From JBGAPI01 sp044221335 (GTDB lineage Bacteria; Pseudomonadota; Gammaproteobacteria; Xanthomonadales; Ahniellaceae), in the NCBI GenBank assembly GCA_044221335.1, contig JBGAPI010000035.1:1-55386 (forward strand): 55,386 bases of DNA, written 5' to 3'. Positions 1-8,298 of the stretch are shown here, piece by piece (within the stretch, counting starts at the first letter, position 1; every line of letters starts with the position of its first letter). Below the pieces are notes generated by a model. That model searched no databases. It saw nothing but the letters and a program-made list of their open reading frames with translations, and was not told where the DNA came from. A program made the position numbers and the translations under genes.

Positions 1-136
1 GCCTCGCCAGTGCCACCGAGACCACCCAGCGCTGCACGTCCTCGCGGCATCCCGGCCGCTTCAGGACACCTCGACCGATCCAAAACCGCGCCGCGACGTC
101 GTCACCGGCGGGAAATTCCTTCTGCCGCGCACGCTC
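1..136. other. unassigned sequence at the left edge
   Basis: The first 136 bases lie downstream of hutI. I see no convincing coding frame, RNA gene or terminator in them. They may belong to an intergenic region or to the end of a gene outside the window. Confidence 0.4.
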
Positions 137-1366
137 CTAGGCCTTCACCGTCCGTCCGGCGGCCATCACCTCGCGCAACGGATTGCCTCCGACCCAGTAC
201 GCCAGTTCCGCCGGATGCTTCAGGTTCCAGATGGCGAGGTCGGCGTCGTTGCCCGGCGCGATCCGGCCCTTGGTGGTGGACAGCCCGAGCGCGCGGGCGG
301 CGTTGATCGTGGTGCCGCGCAGGGCCTCGTCCGGCGTCATCCGGAACAGGATGCTGGACTGGTTCATCGCGAGGCGCAGCGACAGCAGCGGCGAAGTACC
401 GGGATTGAGGTCCGTCGCGACCGCCATCGGCACGCCCGCGGCACGCAGCGCGGCGATCGGCGGCTGGCGGGTCTCGCGCAGGCAGTAGTACGAGCCCGGC
501 AGGATCACCGCGACCGTGCCGGCCTCCGCCATCGCGGCGACCCCGGCGTCGTCCAGGTGTTCGAGGTGATCGGCCGACAATCCGCCGAATTCCGCCACCA
601 GCGCCGCGCCGTGCGAGTTCGACAGCTGTTCGGCGTGCAATTTCACCGGCAGCGACAGCGCGGTCGCGCGCTCGAAGATCCGTCGCATCTGCGCGTTGGA
701 GAACGCGATCCGCTCGCAGAAGCCGTCGACCGCGTCGACCAGGCCCTCCTCCGCGAGCGTGGGCAGCACGGCCTCGGCCAGATGGTCGATGTAGTCGTCC
801 GCGCGGCCCGCGAACTCCTGCGGCAGCGTGTGGGCGCCGAGGAAGGTCGTGCGGACCTGGATGCCGAGCACCCGTCCGATCCGCCGCGCGACCTTCAGCA
901 TGCGTCGCTCGGAGTCGAGGTCGAGTCCGTAGCCGGACTTGATCTCGAGGGTGGTCACGCCCTCGGCGAGCAGGGCGCGCGCGCGCACCACCGAGGCATC
1001 GAACAGTTCCTCCTCGCTGGCGGCGCGGGTCTTCGCCACCGTCGAGCGGATGCCGCCGCCGGCCCTGGCGATCTCCTCGTAGCTGACCCCGTTCAGCCGC
1101 TTCTCGAACTCGTCGGCGCGGTCGCCGGCGAACACGAGGTGGGTATGGCAGTCGATCAGTCCGGGCGTCACCAGCGCGCCGCCGAGGGAGCGCCGCTGGC
1201 TTGCGAGCTGCACCGGGTCGCCCGGCAGCTCGCGCAGGTCGCCGACCCAGACGATGCGGCCGCCGTCGATGCCGATGCCGCCGGCTTCGATCAGGCCATA
1301 GCCGCTCTCGCCCGCGAGGGTCGCGATGGTGGCGTTGGTGAGGAGGAGGTCCCAGCGTTGGTCCAT
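137..1366 (-). CDS. hutI: imidazolonepropionase (HutI)
   Basis: A 409-residue metal-dependent amidohydrolase that hydrolyses 4-imidazolone-5-propanoate to N-formimino-L-glutamate, the third step of histidine degradation, in the cytoplasm. Visible family motifs are the metal-binding DCHTHLVFAGDRADEF block near residue 72, the HAEQLSNSHGA segment, ADHLEHLDD and the late ATDLNPGTSP block that carries the metal Asp. Length matches the family (about 400-410). The start is supported by an AAGGA Shine-Dalgarno seven bases upstream of the ATG. It diverges from hutF with a 117-bp gap that could hold both promoters; I did not see a clear HutC-type palindrome there. HutH, HutU and HutG are not in the window. 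Confidence 0.96.
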   Translation of the reverse strand: MDQRWDLLLTNATIATLAGESGYGLIEAGGIGIDGGRIVWVGDLRELPGDPVQLASQRRSLGGALVTPGLIDCHTHLVFAGDRADEFEKRLNGVSYEEIARAGGGIRSTVAKTRAASEEELFDASVVRARALLAEGVTTLEIKSGYGLDLDSERRMLKVARRIGRVLGIQVRTTFLGAHTLPQEFAGRADDYIDHLAEAVLPTLAEEGLVDAVDGFCERIAFSNAQMRRIFERATALSLPVKLHAEQLSNSHGAALVAEFGGLSADHLEHLDDAGVAAMAEAGTVAVILPGSYYCLRETRQPPIAALRAAGVPMAVATDLNPGTSPLLSLRLAMNQSSILFRMTPDEALRGTTINAARALGLSTTKGRIAPGNDADLAIWNLKHPAELAYWVGGNPLREVMAAGRTVKA

Positions 1367-1483
1367 GGCGTTCCTTGCTGCCGGCAGGGCGGCCCGATTG
1401 TCCGTCGGCGAAATTGGCGTGGGAAGGCGGACAGGGTGTCGATATGATGGTTCACAAACTCACGCGACGGTGTTCGGGAACCG

Positions 1484-2848
1484 ATGGCGATCAAACGCTA
1501 CTACTGCGACTACGCCTGGTTGCCCGGTGGCTGGACGCGCCAGGTCGAGCTCGCCGTGTCGGCGCAGGGCGACCTGCTCGACGTGCGGCAGGTCGCGCGG
1601 ATGGACAGCACCCGCCGGATCGGCCGCTACGTCCTGCCGGGATTGCCGAACCTGCACTCCCATGCCTTCCAGCGCGCGATGGCGGGCCTCGCCGAGCGTG
1701 CCGGTCCCGAACGCGACAGCTTCTGGACCTGGCGCGAGACCATGTACCACTTCGCGGCGCGGCTGACGCCGGAGACCCAGGCGGCGATCGCGGCCCAGCT
1801 CTACGTCGAGATGCTGAAGGCGGGCTATACCGCGGTCGCCGAGTTCCACTACCTGCATCACGCGCCGGGCGGCCACCTGCATGATCCGGTCAGCGCGATG
1901 TCGGATGCGCTGATCGCGGCCGCGGACGCCAGCGGCATCGGCATGACCCTGCTGCCGGTGCTCTACCAGACCGGAGGATTCGACGGCCGCCATCTCGCCG
2001 AGCGCCAGCGGCGTTTCACCTTCGCGACCGACGACTACCTGCGCTTCGTCGACACGCTGCAGACGCGGCGCTCGCCGCAGCTCGCCGTCGGCGTCGCGCT
2101 GCACAGCCTGCGCGCGGTGCCGCCGGAGAGCCTGAAGCCGGTGCTGGCCTCGGTCGCCGCCGACGCGCCCGTCCACATCCACATCGCCGAGCAGACCGCG
2201 GAAGTCGACGACTGCGTCGCCGCGCGCGGCCAGCGTCCGATCGCGTGGCTGTTCGACCATGCCAGGGTCGACGCGCGCTGGTGCCTCGTGCACGCGACCC
2301 ATGCCGATCCCGCCGAGGTCGCCGCGATGGCGAAGAGCGGCGCCGTCGTCGGACTCTGCCCGACCACCGAGGCCAACCTCGGCGACGGCGTGTTCCCGCT
2401 GCGCGCCTTTCTCGATGCCGGCGGTACCTTCGGCATCGGCTCGGATTCGCACGTGTCGGTCGACCCGGTCGAGGAGTTGCGCTGGCTCGAATACGGGCAG
2501 CGCCTCGTCAGCCGCCAGCGCAATGTCGCCGCCGACGCGCGGCACGCATCGACCGCCGCCAACCTGTGGGGCGCCGCGGTGCAGGGCGGCGCTCGCGCGT
2601 CCGGACGCAAGATCGGCGCGCTGGCCGTCGGCCATCGTGCCGACCTCGTCGTGCTCGACGATCATGCGGTCGACCTCGCGGGCCGCGACATCGATCGGCT
2701 GCTCGACACCTGGCTGTTCGCGAGCCAGCGCTGCGTGGTCCGCGACGTGATGGTCGGTGGCCGCTACGTGGTCCGCGACCGCAAGCACGTCGACGAGGAG
2801 CGGATCGAGGCGGACTACCGCAAGGCGCTGCAACAGCTCGCGAAGTAG
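1484..2848 (+). CDS. hutF: formimidoylglutamate deiminase (HutF)
   Basis: A 454-residue amidohydrolase-superfamily deiminase that converts N-formimino-L-glutamate to N-formyl-L-glutamate plus ammonia. With HutG deformylase this forms the two-step end of the histidine pathway used by pseudomonads and xanthomonads. Seen in the sequence: the LPNLHSHAFQRAM metal-binding motif near residue 60, the WTWRETMY segment typical of HutF, HIAEQ with its metal His, and GSDSHVSVDPVEELRWLEYGQRL with the catalytic Asp and the substrate-recognition stretch. It pairs divergently with hutI, which makes its role in histidine catabolism secure. The stop TAG is the first three bases of a TAGGGCGGGC-type palindromic repeat. 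Confidence 0.96.
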   Translation: MAIKRYYCDYAWLPGGWTRQVELAVSAQGDLLDVRQVARMDSTRRIGRYVLPGLPNLHSHAFQRAMAGLAERAGPERDSFWTWRETMYHFAARLTPETQAAIAAQLYVEMLKAGYTAVAEFHYLHHAPGGHLHDPVSAMSDALIAAADASGIGMTLLPVLYQTGGFDGRHLAERQRRFTFATDDYLRFVDTLQTRRSPQLAVGVALHSLRAVPPESLKPVLASVAADAPVHIHIAEQTAEVDDCVAARGQRPIAWLFDHARVDARWCLVHATHADPAEVAAMAKSGAVVGLCPTTEANLGDGVFPLRAFLDAGGTFGIGSDSHVSVDPVEELRWLEYGQRLVSRQRNVAADARHASTAANLWGAAVQGGARASGRKIGALAVGHRADLVVLDDHAVDLAGRDIDRLLDTWLFASQRCVVRDVMVGGRYVVRDRKHVDEERIEADYRKALQQLAK

Positions 2849-2863
2849 GGCGGGCGCTGCCCG
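2846..2863 (+). repeat. family A REP-like palindrome at the hutF stop
   Basis: TAGGGCGGGCGCTGCCCG, a single copy of the GC-rich palindromic element that recurs at about 19.85, 21.77, 34.66, 43.77 and 54.9 kb. Its leading TAG is the hutF stop codon. I found no inverted partner nearby. Confidence 0.7.
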
Positions 2864-2900
2864 TCGCTGCCAGGCCGCTCCGGCCCCGACGCTTGCCGTC

Positions 2901-4022
2901 CTATTCGAAGCTGCCGACGAACAGCACGTCCTCCGGCGGCGGCAGCCGCGCGATCCAGCCCTCGTCGAACACGCCGTGCCCGGCAGTGCCGACGAGCACG
3001 CTGCCGTCGCTGGAAATGCCGGTGGCCTGCTTCAGGTTCCAGTTGCTCATGTCGACTCCGGCCGCGACCAGGAGGTCCTGGATGAACTGCATTCCGGTGG
3101 TGGCGGACCAGCGGAACGCCTTGCCCTGGGCGACACCGACGACGATGTTGCCGGCACTGTTGACGGCGTTCGCGCGCGCACTGATCGAGGTGCCCCCGAG
3201 GCCGACCAGGCCGCCGGCCTGGGTCCAGCGGAACGGTTGGCTGTTGACGATGTCGACCGCTGCCTCGCCGACGACGACGCTGCCGTCGTGGTTGGTCGCG
3301 AAGGCGCTGCTGAAGTTGCCGCCGAAGTCGCCGAGCGTGATCACCACGCCATTGTTCCAGCGGAACGCCTGGGTGCAGGGGAAGCAGCCGGTCATCGGGA
3401 TGCCGATGCTCTTCTGGCCGACGATCACGCTGCCGTCGCGGTTGGCCCCGCGGGCGAGTCCGGACGGCGGACTGGCACCGCCCTCGAGGAAGGTCAGCGT
3501 CGAATTGTTGAGCCAGCGCACCGCGCGGCCGGGAAAACAGCCGACCGGCATCCCGATATGGTCGGTGTCGATCGCACCGACCGAGACCAGGCCGTCGGTG
3601 CTGATGCCGTAGGCGAACGGGCCCTGCCCGCCGCACTGGCTGAAGTCGATCGCGAACATCGGCGCCTGGTGCCAGCCGAACGCGTAGTTGTTGGCATTGG
3701 TGCCGGTGGCGTGGCCGACGATGGTGTCGCCGTCGCCGCTGATGGCGTAGGCGAGCGAGGTGTCGGTGCCGAGGTAACCGATCCCGGTCATCACGCCGCC
3801 GGTCCAGCGGAACGCCTGGGTTCCGGAGGCGCCGCTGTTGGCGTAGCCGGTGACGACGGTGCCGTCGCTGTTCACGGCGGTGGCGTAGCTGGCCGAGCCG
3901 CTGGTCGACGGAAGAAAGCCGAGGCCCCGGAACTGCACCGTCTGCGCGTGAGCCCCGGCGGTTGCGAAGACCGCGACGACGAGCAGCGAGCGAATCGATG
4001 TGGTGCAAGCGGGACGGCGCAT
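2901..4022 (-). CDS. secreted HAF-repeat protein
   Basis: A 373-residue exported protein built almost wholly of degenerate repeats of about 45 residues of the HAF type (AYAISGDGDTIVGHA, SDGSVLVGTAG, AFRW and similar blocks), predicted to form a beta-propeller-like extracellular fold. The start chosen at 4022 gives an N-terminal Arg pair, a hydrophobic stretch (LLVVAVFATAGAHAQ) and a likely signal-peptidase site after AHA; a start 15 bases further upstream is also open. The C-terminus ends in DVLFVGSFE, resembling a short (I/L)F..(G/S)F(E/D) tail that I recall from many secreted proteins of this order. The substrate or role is unknown. It sits alone between hutF and alkA. Confidence 0.8.
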   Translation of the reverse strand: MRRPACTTSIRSLLVVAVFATAGAHAQTVQFRGLGFLPSTSGSASYATAVNSDGTVVTGYANSGASGTQAFRWTGGVMTGIGYLGTDTSLAYAISGDGDTIVGHATGTNANNYAFGWHQAPMFAIDFSQCGGQGPFAYGISTDGLVSVGAIDTDHIGMPVGCFPGRAVRWLNNSTLTFLEGGASPPSGLARGANRDGSVIVGQKSIGIPMTGCFPCTQAFRWNNGVVITLGDFGGNFSSAFATNHDGSVVVGEAAVDIVNSQPFRWTQAGGLVGLGGTSISARANAVNSAGNIVVGVAQGKAFRWSATTGMQFIQDLLVAAGVDMSNWNLKQATGISSDGSVLVGTAGHGVFDEGWIARLPPPEDVLFVGSFE

Positions 4023-4132
4023 GGCGACCCCGGTCACGCCGGAACGGTGCGTCCGGTCTGCCGCCAGTCTAGTCCCCGCCGCGCGTGGAGGGCGTCACAG
4101 AAAGCGAAAGGCGGGATGACTGCCAGGCCCGA

Positions 4133-5017
4133 TCATCCCAGCGACCGCCACAGCAGGAATACCGAATAGGCCCGGAACGGTCGCCACGCTTCCGCGCGGT
4201 CGCGCAGCTGGCGCTCGGTCAGCGGGATGCCGTCGAGACTGGCGGCGCGGCGCAGGATGAGGTCGCCGGCGGGGAAGGCATCCGCGAGGCCAAGCGCGCG
4301 CATCGCGATGTACTGCGCGGTCCAGTCGCCGATGCCGCGCACCATCGTCCACTCGGCGACGAAGGATTCGGGGCGGTCGTGGACGAACCCCAGCTGGCGG
4401 TGGAGCAGGCCACGCGCGATGCCGCGGATGGTGTCGCTGCGCTGGCGGATCACCCCCGAGGCTTCGATCTCGGCGTCGGCCAGCGCCTCCGGTGTCGGGA
4501 AGTAGCGGGCACCGTCGCCACCGGCGATCGGGTCACCGTAGCGATCGATCAGGCGGGCAGCGACCGTGCGCGCCGCGGCGACGCTCACCTGCTGGCCGAG
4601 CACGGCGCGTACCGCGAGCTCGAAGGGGTCGAAGGCGCCGGGCAGGCGCTGGCCAGGGAAGCGCCGGACCAGCGGGCGGAGGTGCGGGTCCCGGCGCAGC
4701 ACCGCGCCGATCGCGACCGGATCGCGGTCCACGTCGAGCATCCGCCGCGCCCGCGCGAGCACCGTACGTCGGACCCCGGCGTCCGCGGCCGTGACGGTGA
4801 CCGACAATGCCGGGCCACCTCGCGCATGCTCGATGTGCAGTTCGCCGGCGACGCCGTCGATCAGGAACCGGCGCCGGAAGTCGCGCGGCGTCACCGTCTC
4901 GAGGCCCGGCAGCGCGCGACTGGCCTGGAACGCGAGCCAGGCTTCGAAGTCGTAAGGCTCGAGCACCGGCAGGCGCGTGCGCTCGCTCGGGACGGGATCG
5001 GGAGGGCGCGTCGGCAT
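4133..5017 (-). CDS. alkA: DNA-3-methyladenine glycosylase II (AlkA)
   Basis: A 294-residue base-excision-repair glycosylase that removes alkylated purines and pyrimidines from DNA. The N-terminal AlkA_N domain (LPVLEPYDFEAWLAFQASRAL onward, about residues 15-110) is followed by an HhH-GPD domain: VLGQQVSVAAART, the helix-hairpin-helix MVRGIGDWTAQYIAMRALG, then the DLILRRA segment whose Asp aligns with the catalytic Asp of E. coli AlkA. The start at 5017 is chosen because the upstream in-frame sequence is Arg/Gln-rich and overlaps the divergent DUF423 gene. It lacks the Ada methyl-acceptor domains that are sometimes fused to AlkA in other bacteria. Only 39 bp separate it from the divergent gene at 5057. 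Confidence 0.92.
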   Translation of the reverse strand: MPTRPPDPVPSERTRLPVLEPYDFEAWLAFQASRALPGLETVTPRDFRRRFLIDGVAGELHIEHARGGPALSVTVTAADAGVRRTVLARARRMLDVDRDPVAIGAVLRRDPHLRPLVRRFPGQRLPGAFDPFELAVRAVLGQQVSVAAARTVAARLIDRYGDPIAGGDGARYFPTPEALADAEIEASGVIRQRSDTIRGIARGLLHRQLGFVHDRPESFVAEWTMVRGIGDWTAQYIAMRALGLADAFPAGDLILRRAASLDGIPLTERQLRDRAEAWRPFRAYSVFLLWRSLG

Positions 5018-5056
5018 GGGGCGATCCGCAGGGAAGGCCGCACTATAGTCCGCGGC

Positions 5057-5437
5057 ATGAGCCGCATCGAATCCTTCCTGCCCGCGTTTGGCGCCCTGCT
5101 CGCCGCGACCGCGGTAGCGCTGTCGGCCGCCGCCAGTCACGCGCTGGCGACCCGCCTCGACCCCGATGAGCTCCGCCGGGTCTGGATCGCCGCAGCATTG
5201 CTGTTCGGTCATGGCGCGGTCCTGGCGGTCTCCGGCAGCGGACCGGCGACGCGATCCGCCCGCGGCGGTCGCCTGCTGATCGCGATCGGCACGATGGCCT
5301 TCGCGGGGGCACTGCTGGCCCGCGCGCTGGCCGGCGCCTCGTCCGCGCTCGCTCCATGGGGCGGGTCGACGCTGATTGCGGGCTGGCTGCTGCTGTCGCT
5401 GGGACTGCTGCCGAGCGCGGGCACGCGGGACGACTGA
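5057..5437 (+). CDS. DUF423 (YgdD-like) inner-membrane protein
   Basis: A 126-residue integral membrane protein with four predicted transmembrane helices (PAFGALLAATAVALSAAASHA, IAAALLFGHGAVLAVSGS, LLIAIGTMAFAGALLARAL, LIAGWLLLSLGLL). The order FGALLAA...AASHAL, HGAVLA, GT.AFAGALL and PWGG.TLIAGW matches the DUF423/YgdD family, whose function is not established. It is divergent from alkA and 129 bp before petA on the same strand, so probably not part of the pet operon. Confidence 0.75.
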   Translation: MSRIESFLPAFGALLAATAVALSAAASHALATRLDPDELRRVWIAAALLFGHGAVLAVSGSGPATRSARGGRLLIAIGTMAFAGALLARALAGASSALAPWGGSTLIAGWLLLSLGLLPSAGTRDD

Positions 5438-5566
5438 GCGACCCGCCCCGGCCCGATCGGCTCGCGCAGCGGTCGAACCGTTCCAACGGCGTTGACGCAT
5501 CCGTTACACTGCGCGCCTTGGGTGGGGAGCCCAACCATTTCGTATTGTTGATTTTGGGAGAGCCTC

Positions 5567-6169
5567 GTGGCTGACCAGCCTGTTGATCATGGCAAGCGCC
5601 GATTTTTGACCGCGACCACCGGCGTCATCGGCGGTATCGGCGCGATGTGCGCTGCTGTTCCTTTCGTGAAGTCCTGGCAGCCCAGCGCCAAGGCCCAGCT
5701 CGCCGGTGCGCCGGTGGCGGTGGACATCTCCAAGCTGGAGATGGGCGCCCGGCAGATCGCCATGTGGCGTGGCCAGCCGGTGTGGATCATCCGCCGCTCG
5801 CCGGAAGTGCTGGCCGCGCTGGCCGGCAACAACGACCGCCTGCGCGATCCGGACTCGAGCAAGAACGAAGACCAGCAGCCGAAGTACGCGCAGAACGCGA
5901 CCCGAGCGCAGAAGGACGAGATCCTGGTGCTGGTCGGCATCTGCACCCACCTCGGCTGTTCGCCGCTGTTCAAGCCCGAACTGCAGCCGCAGGCCTTCGA
6001 CGAGAACTGGAAGGGTGGCTTCTTCTGCCCCTGCCACGGCTCGCGTTTCGACATGGCCGGCCGCGTGTTCCAGGGCGTCCCGGCGCCGTACAACCTGAAA
6101 GTGCCGCCCTACAAGTTCGTCGATGACAAGCATCTCGTCATCGGCGTCGATCCGGACACCAAGGCGTAA
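5567..6169 (+). CDS. petA: ubiquinol-cytochrome c reductase Rieske subunit
   Basis: The 200-residue iron-sulfur subunit of cytochrome bc1, passing electrons from ubiquinol at the Qo site to cytochrome c1. The N-terminus has a KRRFL twin-Arg-like motif and a single transmembrane anchor (TGVIGGIGAMCAAVPFV); the periplasmic domain carries both cluster boxes, CTHLGCSPLF (about residues 126-135) and CPCHGSRFD, supplying two Cys, two His and the disulfide. The start is a GTG at 5567 preceded by GGGAG eight bases upstream. It is the first gene of petABC, five bases ahead of petB. A TACACT -10-like hexamer lies at 5505, but I see no good -35. Confidence 0.97.
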   Translation: MADQPVDHGKRRFLTATTGVIGGIGAMCAAVPFVKSWQPSAKAQLAGAPVAVDISKLEMGARQIAMWRGQPVWIIRRSPEVLAALAGNNDRLRDPDSSKNEDQQPKYAQNATRAQKDEILVLVGICTHLGCSPLFKPELQPQAFDENWKGGFFCPCHGSRFDMAGRVFQGVPAPYNLKVPPYKFVDDKHLVIGVDPDTKA

Positions 6170-6174
6170 GGACG

Positions 6175-7425
6175 ATGGCTGCCGACTATTCCTCGACTCC
6201 CACCGCCGGCGGTCTGCTCGGCTGGTTCCAGACCCGTGCACCCGGCATGGCCGGGTTCATGGAAAAGCACCTGACCAAGTACTACGCGCCGAAGAACTTC
6301 AATCTCTGGTACTACTTCGGCTCGCTCGCGATGCTGGTGCTGGTCAACCAGCTCGTCACCGGCATCTGGCTGACGATGAACTTCAAGCCGAGCGCGGCGG
6401 AAGCCTTCGCGTCGGTCGAATACATCATGCGCGACGTGGATGGCGGCTACCTGATCCGCTATCTGCACTCCACCGGCGCCTCGATGTTCTTCATCGTGGT
6501 CTACCTGCACATGTTCCGCAGCCTGATCTACGGATCGCACCAGAAGCCGCGCGAGCTGGTCTGGGTCTGCGGCATGCTGATCTTCCTGTCGCTGATGGCT
6601 GAAGCCTTCCTCGGCTACGTTCTGCCCTGGGGCCAGATGTCCTACTGGGGCGCCCAGGTGATCACCTCGCTGTTCGGTGCGATTCCGTGGGTCGGCCCGG
6701 CGCTGGTCGAATTCATCCGCGGCGACTACCTGATCGCGGACGCCACCCTGAACCGCTTCTTCGCGCTGCACGTCGTCGCGGTGCCGCTGGTGCTACTGGG
6801 TCTCGTCACCCTGCACATCTTCGCGCTGCACGAGGTCGGCTCGAACAACCCGGACGGCGTCGACATCAAGAAGAAGAAGGGCGCGGACGGCGTGCCGCTC
6901 GACGGCATCGCGTTCCACCCGTACTACACGGTCAAGGACCTGTTCGGTGCCGGCTTCTTCCTCACCCTCTGCGCGATGATCGTGTTCTACGAGCCGACCT
7001 TCGGCGGCTGGTTCCTGGAACACGACAACTTCACCGAGGCCAATCCGATGGTGACGCCGGAGCACATCAAGCCGGTGTGGTACTTCACCCCCTACTACGC
7101 GATGCTGCGTGCGATCCCGGACAAGCTCCTCGGCGTGATCACGATGGGCGGCGCGACGATGATCCTGTTCCTGCTGCCCTGGCTCGATCGCTCGCCCGTG
7201 CGTTCGATCCGCTACCGCAGCGGCATCACGTGGGCGATCATCTCGCTGTTCGTGGTCGACTTCCTGTGGCTCGGCTATTGCGGCACCCAGCCGCCGACCG
7301 ACACGCTGACGCTGACCGCTCAGATCGGCACGTTCTTCTATTTCGCCTTCTTCATCACGATGCCGATCTGGTCGCGGATGGGGCAGTCGAAGCCGGTTCC
7401 CGAACGCGTGACCATGCCGCATTGA
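6175..7425 (+). CDS. petB: cytochrome b of the bc1 complex
   Basis: A 416-residue polytopic inner-membrane subunit holding both b hemes and the Qo/Qi quinone sites. Two helices carry the heme-ligand His pairs (YLHSTGASMFFIVVYLHMFR and FFALHVVAVPLVLLGLVTLH). The Qo-site motif reads PVWYF rather than PEWY, a variant that I recall from other proteobacteria. The FLGYVLPWGQMSYWGA block is canonical. There is a loop rich in Lys (KKKKGADG) before the C-terminal helices, as in proteobacterial full-length cytochrome b. It starts five bases after petA and its stop overlaps the first possible petC start (TGATG). Confidence 0.98.
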   Translation: MAADYSSTPTAGGLLGWFQTRAPGMAGFMEKHLTKYYAPKNFNLWYYFGSLAMLVLVNQLVTGIWLTMNFKPSAAEAFASVEYIMRDVDGGYLIRYLHSTGASMFFIVVYLHMFRSLIYGSHQKPRELVWVCGMLIFLSLMAEAFLGYVLPWGQMSYWGAQVITSLFGAIPWVGPALVEFIRGDYLIADATLNRFFALHVVAVPLVLLGLVTLHIFALHEVGSNNPDGVDIKKKKGADGVPLDGIAFHPYYTVKDLFGAGFFLTLCAMIVFYEPTFGGWFLEHDNFTEANPMVTPEHIKPVWYFTPYYAMLRAIPDKLLGVITMGGATMILFLLPWLDRSPVRSIRYRSGITWAIISLFVVDFLWLGYCGTQPPTDTLTLTAQIGTFFYFAFFITMPIWSRMGQSKPVPERVTMPH

Positions 7426-8195
7426 TGCCGACCACCATGAAGACACTCACTCAGATCCTCGCCGTCCTCGCCCTGGTGGTGGCGCCCGCGCTGGCCTCGG
7501 CCAACGAAGGCGGACTGCCTCCGGCGAACACCCGCATGGGCGACGTCGCCGCGATGCAGCGTGGCGCCAAGCTGTTCACCAACTACTGCCTGTCCTGCCA
7601 CTCCGCGAAGTACATGCGTTATTCGCGAGTGGCCGCCGATCTCGGCATCGACCAGAAGTCGATGGAGCAGAACCTGATCTTCACCGGCGCCAAGTTCGGC
7701 GAGACGATGAACGTCGCGATGACCCCGGCACAGGGCGAGGCGTGGTTCGGCAAGGCGCCGCCGGACCTGTCGCTGACGGCCCGGTCGCGCGGCGTCGACT
7801 GGATCTACAACTACCTGAAGTCGTTCTACGTCGACGAGTCCCGCCCGAGCGGCTGGAACAACACCCTCCTGCCCAACGCCAGCATGCCGAACGTCCTCTG
7901 GGAACTCGGCGGCTCGCAGCACGCGGTGGTGGAGCCGAAGGAAAAGGGCAAGCACTGCGAACACGGCGAGGCCGGCGAGTCCTGCTTCGTCAAGTTCGAG
8001 ACCACCGCTCCGGGGGCCCTGACGCCGGCGCAGTACGACGAGGCGGTGCGCGACATCACGACGTATCTCCAGTACGTCGGCGAGCCGGCCGCGCTGCAGC
8101 GCCACGACCTCGGCTGGATGGTGATCCTGTTCCTCGCCGCGTTCACGCTGGCGGCATACTTCCTGAAGCTAGAGTTCTGGAAGGACGTGCACTGA
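7425..8195 (+). CDS. petC: cytochrome c1
   Basis: A 256-residue membrane-anchored c-type cytochrome that takes electrons from the Rieske protein and gives them to soluble cytochrome c. Visible: a signal peptide (LAVLALVVAPALASA), the CLSCHSAKY heme motif near residue 57, GKAPPDLSLTARSRG, and a C-terminal anchor (GWMVILFLAAFTLAAYFLKLEFW). I used the ATG that overlaps the petB stop; an in-frame ATG twelve bases later (7437) begins directly at MKTLTQIL and is equally possible. It is the last gene of the operon and is followed 30 bp later by a strong hairpin. Confidence 0.96.
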   Translation: MPTTMKTLTQILAVLALVVAPALASANEGGLPPANTRMGDVAAMQRGAKLFTNYCLSCHSAKYMRYSRVAADLGIDQKSMEQNLIFTGAKFGETMNVAMTPAQGEAWFGKAPPDLSLTARSRGVDWIYNYLKSFYVDESRPSGWNNTLLPNASMPNVLWELGGSQHAVVEPKEKGKHCEHGEAGESCFVKFETTAPGALTPAQYDEAVRDITTYLQYVGEPAALQRHDLGWMVILFLAAFTLAAYFLKLEFWKDVH

Positions 8196-8221
8196 GCCGG
8201 TCCTGCCGGCACGGTGTGAAG

Positions 8222-8248
8222 AAGCGACCGGCCTGGCGCCGGTCGTTT
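8222..8248 (+). terminator. intrinsic terminator after petABC
   Basis: Stem CGACCGGC / GCCGGTCG with a five-base loop, extended by AAG/TTT pairs, ending in TTTC. It lies 27 bp after the petC stop, in an otherwise short gap before the convergent TonB-dependent receptor. Confidence 0.75.
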
Positions 8249-8266
8249 CATTTCGGGCTGCCGCGG

Positions 8267-8286
8267 GAGCGGCGCAAGCCGCGAGC
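8267..8286 (+). repeat. family C REP-like palindrome
   Basis: The stretch reading GGAGCGGCGCAAGCCGCGA is a copy of a palindromic element also present in both orientations at 39714-39795. It sits between the convergent petC and TonB-receptor ends. Confidence 0.6.
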
Positions 8287-8298
8287 CGGGCTCCTAGC

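Noticed and set aside
1367..1483. HutC operator between hutI and hutF
   Set aside because: I looked for a TGTATATACA-like palindrome and did not find one.
1484..2833. Long open frames antisense to hutF and to most other genes (for example 12176-14146 and 46256-48265)
   Set aside because: High GC leaves many spurious long frames; these are His/Arg-rich, have no recognisable domain and lie opposite well-supported genes.
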